Positions 14,789 to 21,710 of a DNA stretch of 51,763 nucleotides are shown piece after piece. This DNA comes from Clostridia bacterium (GTDB lineage: Bacteria > Bacillota > Clostridia > Christensenellales > Borkfalkiaceae). A model generated the notes under the pieces. The model did no database searches. It saw only the letters and a program-made list of their open reading frames with translations, and had not been told where the DNA came from. The stretch lies in the NCBI GenBank assembly GCA_017467275.1, contig JAFTSN010000022.1, positions 1 through 51,763 of the forward strand. Direction: 5' to 3'. Numbering within the stretch: the stretch's first letter is position 1; the number at the start of each line of letters is the position of its first letter. Made by a program: the position numbers and the translations under genes.

Positions 14789-15283
14789 TTACCCCTTATT
14801 TTCTCTTTTTACCCGTTTGGCTTGAATTTTAAGCGCGATATAAACGGTCAGCCATGCAAACAACGCCCCGCAAACCGCCCCCGAAAGATCGAGCAAAACG
14901 TCCCAAAAGGAGCTTGCTCTGCCGTCGGAAAAAAGCTGTATAAGTTCGTCCGCACACGCCGTTAAAAAGCAGGTTGCAGGCGAAACCCAAAGCGGGGTGC
15001 TCCCCGCCTGAAAGGACCGCACCAGCCAAAACCACAGCGCCCCCAAAAGGGCGTACTCGGCAAAATGGGCAATTTTGCGAACGACCTTTTCCACCGTCTC
15101 TAATCGAGCCTCGCTCATTTGGTCGGGAGCAACACCGAACAGCCGCAAAAGCACGTTCGTCACGCCAAGACTGGCGGACGAGGACTCCGTCCTACTCTTT
15201 AAGGACTGCGAAAATATAAATCCCGTCGTTGCAAGAATACACAAAACGAGAATACTCCGAACCGCCCAAACGCTCTTTTTCAT
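14789..15283 (-). CDS. VanZ family membrane protein
   Basis: 164 aa from ATG 15283. VanZ features: N-terminal span with LATTGFIFSQS, RKIAHFAEYALLGALWFW, and the conserved DELIQLFSDGRASSFWDVLLD segment followed by a last span. VanZ-like proteins are of uncertain function; some give low-level glycopeptide resistance. An in-frame TTG 12 codons upstream coincides with the -35 hexamer of the promoter, so it is unlikely to be the start. With the ATG start the transcript would be leaderless or nearly so. First gene of a pair with the DUF368 gene. Confidence 0.85.
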   Translation of the reverse strand: MKKSVWAVRSILVLCILATTGFIFSQSLKSRTESSSASLGVTNVLLRLFGVAPDQMSEARLETVEKVVRKIAHFAEYALLGALWFWLVRSFQAGSTPLWVSPATCFLTACADELIQLFSDGRASSFWDVLLDLSGAVCGALFAWLTVYIALKIQAKRVKRENKG

Positions 15284-15290
15284 ATTCAAT

Positions 15291-15319
15291 ATTATACACG
15301 CAATCGCCTTTTTATGCAA
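15291..15319 (-). promoter_or_regulatory. vanZ promoter placing the start site at the ATG
   Basis: Minus strand TTGCAT (15314-15319), 17 nt, TATAAT (15291-15296), then ATTGAAT and ATG at 15283. Normal -10 to start spacing puts transcription initiation at or next to the ATG. Confidence 0.6.
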
Positions 15320-15472
15320 TCGTTTTGAACTTCTTTAAAGAAAAAACGCTTTCCCGTCAAACGTGAAACTATATTTTCCCCAAAAATCCGCTTTTTTCAC
15401 AAAAACCTGTCAAAAAAACACGCCGCGCCGCATATATACTGAAAGGGAAAAATTTCCCACGGAGTGAAAATC

Positions 15473-16519
15473 ATGACTTTTATCAAAAAAATGTGTATTT
15501 TAAGACAGGTCAAGCAAGGCTTTTCGGGCGACGGAAAAACGCTTTCGGGGCTTATTAAGATCGAGCAATACGGAAAAAACGTCTCCGTTGAAGTGTCCGT
15601 GATCAATTTCGCGCCCTTAAAATCCGGGGAATATTACTGCCTAATCGCCGATTCCAAACAGCGAACAGAAATGCTGCCCTTGCGCGGAAAAAGTATTTTC
15701 AATATCCTCACCGAGCTAGATTTTTCAGGCGGGTTCTGCGGCGTGATCTGCTTTGTCAAAAACGGCGTGACCCCTATCGCCTACGGCGTCAACGGTTCCC
15801 GCGTCTACGATTGGCGCACCCTCGTCAAAAACACCGTCGCACCCGCCGCGGACGACGGCGCGGCATTCACGCTCGCCGACGAGCCGATTCAAGCAGCCGA
15901 GCCAAGCCCCGAAAAACCGCCGTTTCCCGAAGAAAGCACGCTCACCGACGCGGAAACTACAGCCAAAAAAGAAAAAAGCGTAAAAAAATACGACGACGAA
16001 AGCGTCGTCACGGAAAATTATTACGAAAAACGGGAGGACGGAGCCGATGAACGCTTCGAGCATGAGAAAGCTTGCGGCAATGCACATTCTGAAAGCGGAG
16101 ATCAAAATAAAAGCGAGAAAGCAGGGCAGGACGCTCAAAAGAATGTCGATGCTGAAAGCGTACGCGATACGTTTAAAACAGAGCCCGACGGCTATTATCT
16201 CGCTGTCAAAAGCGAGATCGACGAGCTGTTTCAGCGTTACCCCGCCGACGGGACGCTAAAAAGCGTTTTCGCCCATTCCGAATGGGTCAGAATTCAGGAA
16301 GAGGGAAAAGCGGAATACCTCGTGGGAGTTATCTATGAGGATCTGCGCGCCAAATATATATGCTATGCGTTACCCACCTCGGATAAAGACAACCCGCCCG
16401 AGGAGATTGCAAGCGTTTGCACCTTCGTCCCCTCCTCGCTGTTTGAGGAAAAAGCGGGGTTTTTCGTGATCTTCCAAAGCTGTGCCACGGGCGAATGTAT
16501 CCGTCCCGAAAGCATTTAA
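15473..16519 (+). CDS. Hypothetical protein with two conserved-looking domains and acidic linker
   Basis: 348 aa from ATG 15473 (ACGGAGTGAAAATC upstream; a GTG three codons earlier overlaps this ribosome binding site). No signal peptide or membrane span. N-terminal domain about 1-120 (RQVKQGFSGDGKTLSGLIKIEQYGK is split here as RQVKQGFSGDGK and SGLIKIEQYGK) rich in beta strands; a long charged, low-complexity linker about 130-240 (Glu/Lys/Ser); C-terminal alpha/beta domain about 245-348 (YYLAVKSEIDELFQRYP ... YICYALPT). The arrangement recalls uncharacterised Clostridial proteins but I cannot name a family. Single gene ended by a terminator at 16542. Confidence 0.7.
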   Translation: MTFIKKMCILRQVKQGFSGDGKTLSGLIKIEQYGKNVSVEVSVINFAPLKSGEYYCLIADSKQRTEMLPLRGKSIFNILTELDFSGGFCGVICFVKNGVTPIAYGVNGSRVYDWRTLVKNTVAPAADDGAAFTLADEPIQAAEPSPEKPPFPEESTLTDAETTAKKEKSVKKYDDESVVTENYYEKREDGADERFEHEKACGNAHSESGDQNKSEKAGQDAQKNVDAESVRDTFKTEPDGYYLAVKSEIDELFQRYPADGTLKSVFAHSEWVRIQEEGKAEYLVGVIYEDLRAKYICYALPTSDKDNPPEEIASVCTFVPSSLFEEKAGFFVIFQSCATGECIRPESI

Positions 16520-16541
16520 CGACGCATCGCCATAAAAGCTA

Positions 16542-16581
16542 CGCACCCCGAAAATCAATCGCGGCTTCGGGGTGCTTTTTT
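16542..16581 (+). terminator. Terminator after 15473 gene
   Basis: GCACCCCGAA (16542-16551) / TTCGGGGTGC (16566-16575) followed by TTTTTTC. Confidence 0.85.
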
Positions 16582-16751
16582 CATATATCATCCAAATCAA
16601 TCGGACAACAAAAGATTGCAGGAAACAAAAATCTCCTTTCCCTTTAACACCGTTTGAGACAAGCGAATCCCGCCTTGATTTCTCTTTTCAAGCGTCTCGG
16701 AAAGCCGACGAGAAAAAAGAGGCTCAATCTGTAAGCCTTTTCCCTTTCCTT

Positions 16752-17345
16752 AAACGGTGCAAAAATCCTTGCACGGCGCTATATAGCGCTTGCAAAAGCG
16801 CAAAAAAGCGTCCGCAACGGACGAACGGAAAAAAGAGCTCGACCGTTTAATTTCCACGCTTGAAAAAGTGCCCGCATTCGGTGCGGAGACACTGTTTGAA
16901 GCCATTCAAAGCTTTATGCTCTTATGGTCGGTCATGTGCTTGGAGCAAGCCCCCAATCCCTTCGCTTTTTCCGTCGGCAATGCGGATAGAATTTTCGAGC
17001 CGTATAGAGCAAAAGAAATGCTCTCCCGCGAAGAATCGGCGGCACTTTTCAAACACTTCCTTTTGTTCTTCAACGTGGGTAGCCGAAGCTGGGCAATCTC
17101 CCAAAACATCTTAATCGGCGGCAAGGACAACGCGGGCAACGACTTAACCAATCCCACGAGCTTTGCCCTGCTCGACGCCTATTACGCAATGAACTTCCCC
17201 CAGCCCATTCTTTCGGTGAAGCTCCATAAAAACACGCCCGATTGTATGTATCAAGAGCTCGGCAGATTTTTCTTTACGCCCGGGTGCCTCACGCCCTCCC
17301 TTTTCAACGACGACGCGGTATTTTCCATGGGCGGTATTTGGCGTT
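16752..17345 (+). pseudogene. Glycyl radical enzyme (pyruvate formate-lyase family) fragment
   Basis: The reading frame from about 16815 to 17345 encodes an internal piece of a PFL-like glycyl radical enzyme: ETLFEAIQSFMLLWSVMCLEQ, SVGNADRIFEPY, ISQNILIGGKD, PQPILSVKLHKNTPD and LTPSLFNDDAVF are typical of the PFL domain. Just upstream, ILARRYIALAKAQKS in another frame continues the same helix, so a frameshift lies near 16810. The N-terminus, the catalytic Cys region and the C-terminal glycyl radical loop are missing. It joins directly to an unrelated kinase fragment. Non-functional remnant. Confidence 0.8.
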
Positions 17346-17838
17346 AGGCTGCGCCCTTTGCGGCGGCTATGCCTACCGCCTTTTAAAGGATTTTTTCAAC
17401 ACCGTTTCAGAAAAGGAAATCACTTATGAAACCATGAATAAATGGGCGGAAAGCGCATTGAACGCACCCCTGCCCACCACCTTGCCTCTTTTTAGAGGCA
17501 CGAGAAGCAATCCCACCTTGCGCGCAAGCATTTGCGCTCTTTCGGAAAACAACTTCAATGCACAGGCGCTCACCCTTTCCACACTCAAAGGAATCAGTCT
17601 CGAATTGAAAGATTTTTACGACGAACTGACCCCTGTCACGGGCAAACGCACCAATTTAATCGGGTCGGGAAACGCGATTCGTATGAATCCCGTTTTAAGA
17701 GGAATCATTGAATCAGACTATGGCTTAAAACTGCAAATTCCCGCGCATACGGAAGAAGCGGCGTTCGGCGCCGCACTCCTTGCCGCGGAAGCACTCGAAA
17801 ACAAAAGCTTAAAAAACTTTGTTCGCTATGCGAGGTGA
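17312..17838 (+). pseudogene. FGGY carbohydrate kinase C-terminal fragment (sedoheptulokinase/rhamnulokinase-like)
   Basis: About 170 residues of an FGGY kinase C-terminal domain: GRYLALGCALCGGYAYRLL, PLFRGTRSNPTLRASI, LIGSGNAIRMNPVLRGII and the ATP-site TEEAAFGAALLAAEAL. The catalytic N-terminal half is absent; the fragment begins in a different frame within the end of the glycyl radical enzyme fragment, showing that a deletion fused the two broken genes. Frame stays open to TGA 17836-17838, 4 nt before manA, suggesting the kinase and manA were once one sugar operon. Confidence 0.8.
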
Positions 17839-17841
17839 CGT

Positions 17842-18909
17842 ATGAATATCGAAAAAATCCTTTCTGAACCCATTTTCTTTAACCGCAACCGCGTGTTCCG
17901 CGTTTACACAGGCGGTATGCCCTATAAAAAGTTTTTCAACGATCCGAACGGCTATGACGACGGAACGGACGGATATTTTCCCGAAGAATGGATCGCCTCC
18001 AACGTGAAAGCCATCAACGAAAAAACCTTCGGCGAACGCGATGGCGTTTCCGTGGTTGCCGACGCCGATTTATTCTTCGACGATCTGTTGAAAAAATATC
18101 CCGAACGGTTGTTGGGAACAAAAAAATACGATTGCCTTGTGAAAATTCTCGACAGCGCGATACGCCTCCCCTTTCAGGTGCACCCCACCAAAGAATATTC
18201 ACGCAAACACTTTAACAGCGATTACGGAAAAACGGAAGCTTGGCTCATTCTTGCGACCCGTCCCAACGCCAAAATTTACTTCGGCTTCAAAGATCGGATG
18301 ACGAAAGAACAAATTGCCGCATTGGAGGAGCAAAGCGAACGGGATAAAGGCGTTTTCGATCACCTTTTATCTTTCGTCGAGCCAAAAGTCGGAGACGTAT
18401 ACCTCATTCGCGCAGGGCTTGTTCATGCGATCGGCGCAGGTTGCACCGTCCTCGAAGTGCAAGAGCCCACCGATTTTACAATCCAACCCGAACGGTGGTG
18501 CGGCGAATATCACTTGAATGAAAGAGAAGAATTTTTAGGTCTTGAAAAGGACGTCGCACTGGATGCCATCGATTTCACGCTCTATGGCGAAGCCGCAAAA
18601 AACAGTGCACTGATCCTCCCCAAGACCGTCATAGAGCAAAACGGCTACAAAAAGGAAGCGTTGATTGATTATAACGACACGCCTTGCTTTGCGGAAAACA
18701 GACACTCACTCTTAGGCGGCTCTTTCGTGCTAGACTCTGCCCCCGCCGTCTATATCTGCGTCCACGGCACAGGCACAATCACGGGAAACGGCTATCAAAA
18801 GACCGTCAAGCGCGGAGATTATTTCTTCCTGCCCTTCGCCGCGGAAAACAAGTTTACCGCCACGGGGAAGGATTTCGTTTTGATCGAATGCAGACCGAGC
18901 CAACAATAA
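17842..18909 (+). CDS. manA: Mannose-6-phosphate isomerase, class I
   Basis: 355 aa cytoplasmic zinc enzyme interconverting mannose-6-P and fructose-6-P. Visible metal and active-site segments: LPFQVHP (Gln and His ligands, residues 112-118), KTEAW (Glu ligand, about 131-135), and AGLVHAIGAGCTVLEVQEPT (His ligand and substrate region, about 191-210). The C-terminal cupin has GDYFFLPF. Normal length. It starts 3 nt after the kinase fragment with ATG preceded by GCGAGGTGACGT, so it may have lost its original promoter and now depends on a read-through or unknown promoter. Confidence 0.93.
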   Translation: MNIEKILSEPIFFNRNRVFRVYTGGMPYKKFFNDPNGYDDGTDGYFPEEWIASNVKAINEKTFGERDGVSVVADADLFFDDLLKKYPERLLGTKKYDCLVKILDSAIRLPFQVHPTKEYSRKHFNSDYGKTEAWLILATRPNAKIYFGFKDRMTKEQIAALEEQSERDKGVFDHLLSFVEPKVGDVYLIRAGLVHAIGAGCTVLEVQEPTDFTIQPERWCGEYHLNEREEFLGLEKDVALDAIDFTLYGEAAKNSALILPKTVIEQNGYKKEALIDYNDTPCFAENRHSLLGGSFVLDSAPAVYICVHGTGTITGNGYQKTVKRGDYFFLPFAAENKFTATGKDFVLIECRPSQQ

Positions 18910-18922
18910 TACTCGCCCAAAA

Positions 18923-18966
18923 ATATAACGGGAGCCTCTCCTTTTTCGGAGAGGCTCCCGTTATAT
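18923..18966. terminator. Bidirectional terminator (manA / PHP gene)
   Basis: ATATAACGGGAGCCTCTCC / GGAGAGGCTCCCGTTATAT, 19-bp perfect stem with a 6-nt loop, AT-rich on both sides. Confidence 0.92.
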
Positions 18967-19916
18967 TAAATTCCGCAGTCCTCTTTAAAGTAGGCGCGCG
19001 TCCAAGCCCTTTTCCCGTTTTGATCTGTCAAAACAAGCCTGAAATGCGGCTCCCACGGTATATCCTTTAGCGCAAGATCCTCCATCATCTCTCTCAAGGA
19101 AAAACTCGCTTCCGTCAGCAGCTCTCCGTCCTTTGCAAAAAGCACTTCTCCATGCCGCCGATCGGTCGCAAAAGAAATCTCTTTCACGGGCGAACAGCGA
19201 ACGTAAACCCTTTCCCCCTCAACAAACAGCTCGTATATTTCAGGCCCCTCCGAGGAGTAAAAATCCCCCCGCTCATAGGCGGCTATCACCGTCTCGTATT
19301 CCAGCCTTTCCGCCTTGACCATGGTAAATCCCCTGAAACATTGTGCGGGCGTATGCGCGTCATCCGTGGCAAGCGGAACCACTCTCTGCCCCCTCCTCAA
19401 TAAATCGACCAGCGGTCTGTCGTTCTCGCCAAGATTCTCCAGCTCGCCCAGCGTGTTATGCACCTCCACGCCCCAAAGCCCTTTCAGTCCGCTGTAATCC
19501 TCATAATCCTGCAACGACCAAACGGGGTGGTTATAGACCACTAAAAAGCCCTCTCGGTTAAATTTCTCAATCAGCCCGTTCGCCCCCTCGACGGAATAGG
19601 GAAAGTCCACCCACGTATATTCGCTTTGCTCTGCCTTGCGGGAAATCAACCCAAAGTGATAGGTTTTCATATGCCTTGACCACGGCCCGTTATCGATTCC
19701 CACCTCCATTGCGGTGATCGCAAGAAAGTTCTCGTCCGTCAGCTCATTGTGGGGAACAAGTCGGAAATGATCGGAAAACGCGACGATCGAATACCCCTGC
19801 GCCATAAACACGGATTTTGTCTCCTCAGGCGTATACTTCCCGTCGGAGACCGTCGTGTGCATATGCAAATTCGCCTTATAAAACCGCCCGCCCTCGGGCA
19901 AAAGATACTTTCTCAT
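18966..19916 (-). CDS. PHP-domain metal-dependent phosphoesterase
   Basis: 316 aa. PHP motif I is at the N-terminus (NLHMHTTVSDG: H18, H20, D25), motif II SDHF near residue 50, then AMEVG, YNHPVW near 155, and ATDDAH near 210; these supply the metal ligands of the PHP fold. Cytoplasmic, no signal peptide. A short beta-sandwich-like C-terminal part (VYVRCSPVKEISFATD) follows. Members include histidinol phosphatase-like and sugar-phosphate or nucleoside phosphatases; the substrate here is unknown. Start ATG with CGGGAGAAACATC. Single gene. Confidence 0.88.
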   Translation of the reverse strand: MRKYLLPEGGRFYKANLHMHTTVSDGKYTPEETKSVFMAQGYSIVAFSDHFRLVPHNELTDENFLAITAMEVGIDNGPWSRHMKTYHFGLISRKAEQSEYTWVDFPYSVEGANGLIEKFNREGFLVVYNHPVWSLQDYEDYSGLKGLWGVEVHNTLGELENLGENDRPLVDLLRRGQRVVPLATDDAHTPAQCFRGFTMVKAERLEYETVIAAYERGDFYSSEGPEIYELFVEGERVYVRCSPVKEISFATDRRHGEVLFAKDGELLTEASFSLREMMEDLALKDIPWEPHFRLVLTDQNGKRAWTRAYFKEDCGI

Positions 19917-19939
19917 GATGTTTCTCCCGTTAGATTTTT

Positions 19940-20138
19940 TTAATCTTCCCAGCCCATCAACTCATGTGGAGTGATATCGAGAATCTTACAAAGCGTAAAA
20001 AACCGTATCCAAGCTCGGTTCACTTTTTCCTCTAATCCATTTTGAAACGGTATTTTGTTTGACATACATAAGTCTTGCCAGACTTGTTTGATTCAAACCC
20101 TTAAATTGCATAGCCTCTTTAATAATTTCTCCTTTCAT
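19940..20138 (-). pseudogene. XRE-family HTH regulator, frameshifted at a T6 tract
   Basis: ATG 20138 (GGGAGGAACTAA upstream) starts MKGEIIKEAMQFKGLNQTSL and runs through a clear XRE helix-turn-helix (SLARLMYVKQNTVSKWIRGK) to a stop after 49 codons. Removing one T from the run of six T in GTTTTTTACG restores the frame as VFTLCKILDITPHELMGWED, the normal end of such proteins, ending at 19940. So a single-base insertion breaks a ~65-aa regulator. It could be decay, a sequencing error in a homopolymer, or phase variation. The remainder of 19917-20289 is regulatory or empty, with an inverted TTATCAC/GTGATAA pair (about 20160-20209) upstream of the start. Confidence 0.75.
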
Positions 20139-20289
20139 TTAGTTCCTCCCGACTTTTATTTTATCACAATCGAGAATAAAAAGCACAAAGTATCTTAAAG
20201 CGTGATAAACTTTTTGTCTGTGGAGGTTTCTTATGAAAAATTTTCAAATTATTATAAATTTCCGTGTAGCGTTTCAAAAAGCAAGACGT

Positions 20290-20544
20290 TTAAATACGTC
20301 CATTCCCGCTATCCGCGCGGTAATCCTCCTCGCGGAATTCCTTTTCCGTCACTTCCCCGAGCTCCTCGGATAAAACGAGCATTTTCTTTCTCGCGCCCTC
20401 CAGCTTTTCGTTGCAGTATTTAACGAGCTTCACAGCCTCGGCGAACACCTCGAGCGATTCGTCCAAAGTCAACTCCCCCGATTCCAGCTTTTCGATCATC
20501 TCGTCCAGCTCTTCCATTGCACTTTCATACGTCCTTTCTTTCAT
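20290..20544 (-). CDS. xseB: Exodeoxyribonuclease VII small subunit
   Basis: 84 aa helical hairpin with the XseB signature: SYESAMEEL-like start (TYESAMEELDEMIEKLESGE), LTLDESLEVFAEAVKL, and YCNEKLEGARKKM. Six small subunits bind each XseA in ExoVII, a single-strand exonuclease. The start overlaps the xseA stop by 20 nt, so translation is coupled. The C-terminal ~12 residues are a variable tail. Confidence 0.97.
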   Translation of the reverse strand: MKERTYESAMEELDEMIEKLESGELTLDESLEVFAEAVKLVKYCNEKLEGARKKMLVLSEELGEVTEKEFREEDYRADSGNGRI

Positions 20545-21682
20545 TTTTTATCTCCTCGATTTGCGTTATTTTCGTTTGTATTTTTCCGTCCGCGAGGCGC
20601 ACCTCTATCTCCTCTCCGACGGCAACCTCTTTCACCGTCTTAACCGCTTTGTTCTCCTTTAGCGCGACCGAATACCCCCGCGACAAAACGGACAGCGGAT
20701 TCAAAGACGTAAGCCGCCCCGAAACGCCCTTGAGCCGTTCCCCTTTCAAGCGGAAAAGGCTCTCGACGTTCGCCCGCGAAAGCCGCTTTAAAAAGCCGTT
20801 CAGCTCGTCCCTGCCCCCTTTAAGCAACGCTTCCTCGGCGCTTATAAGCTTATCCGTCTTATAATCCAGCCCCTGTCTTAAGCTCCTTAAATCGGGCACG
20901 GTCAGCTCCGCGGCAGCAGAGGGTGTGGGCGCGCGCTTATCCGCAACGAAATCGGCAATCGTGAAATCCGTTTCGTGTCCGACGGCGGAGACGATCGGTG
21001 TTTTCGCCCGAAAAATTCTCCGTGCCAACCGTTCGCCGTTGAAGCCCCATAAATCCTCGATCGAGCCGCCGCCCCGCCCTAAAATGATCACGTCCACAGG
21101 GTACCTTTCCTCAAAGCAGTCAATCGCTTTAATGATCGATTCTTCCGTTCCTGCGCCCTGCACCTGCGCGGGGTATAAAACAAGCTGCACGCTCGGACAG
21201 CGGCGGGTGGCAACGTTGATCATATCCCGAACCGCCGCTCCGTTCGCCGAGGTGATCACCCCCACCTTGCTCGGCAAGGCGGGCAACGGCTTTTTATGCG
21301 CCTCGTCAAACAGCCCCTCTGCTAAAAGCTTCCTTTTGAGCGCCGCGTATTGCAAGAACAGATCGCCCACGCCGTCCCGTCGCATCGTGAGCGCATAGAG
21401 CTGATAGTTCCCGCTCCCTTCATACACGGAAATATTCCCCGTGACAAGCACTTTCTGCCCGTTCTCGGGCTTAAAATCAAGCCGCATATTCGCGCCGCGG
21501 AACATGACCGTCTTAATCTGACTCGTTTCGTCCTTGAGCGTGAAATACATATGTCCGCTTCTGTGAAAGATAAAATTGGAAATCTCCCCTTTCACGCAGA
21601 TCTGTTTTAAAAATCCGTCCGACTCGAGCTTATCCTTGATATAGCCCGTCAGCTCGGCAACGGAAACAACGCTTCCCAGCAT
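20525..21682 (-). CDS. xseA: Exodeoxyribonuclease VII large subunit
   Basis: 385 aa. N-terminal OB fold (VSVAELTGYIKDKLE ... VKGEISNF, HMYFTLKDE), then the catalytic domain with GVITSANGAAVRDMI, VILGRGGGSIEDLW, VSAVGHETDFTIADFVADKRAPTPSAAAE split over residues 207-245, and a C-terminal coiled coil ending with LSRGYSVA. These are the conserved ExoVII motifs; length is slightly short of the E. coli protein because the coiled coil is shorter. Middle gene of a helicase-xseA-xseB operon with a 28-nt gap after the helicase. Confidence 0.97.
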   Translation of the reverse strand: MLGSVVSVAELTGYIKDKLESDGFLKQICVKGEISNFIFHRSGHMYFTLKDETSQIKTVMFRGANMRLDFKPENGQKVLVTGNISVYEGSGNYQLYALTMRRDGVGDLFLQYAALKRKLLAEGLFDEAHKKPLPALPSKVGVITSANGAAVRDMINVATRRCPSVQLVLYPAQVQGAGTEESIIKAIDCFEERYPVDVIILGRGGGSIEDLWGFNGERLARRIFRAKTPIVSAVGHETDFTIADFVADKRAPTPSAAAELTVPDLRSLRQGLDYKTDKLISAEEALLKGGRDELNGFLKRLSRANVESLFRLKGERLKGVSGRLTSLNPLSVLSRGYSVALKENKAVKTVKEVAVGEEIEVRLADGKIQTKITQIEEIKNERKDV

Positions 21683-21710
21683 AGCTCCTCCCTATTAAAC
21701 CTCCTCGCCG

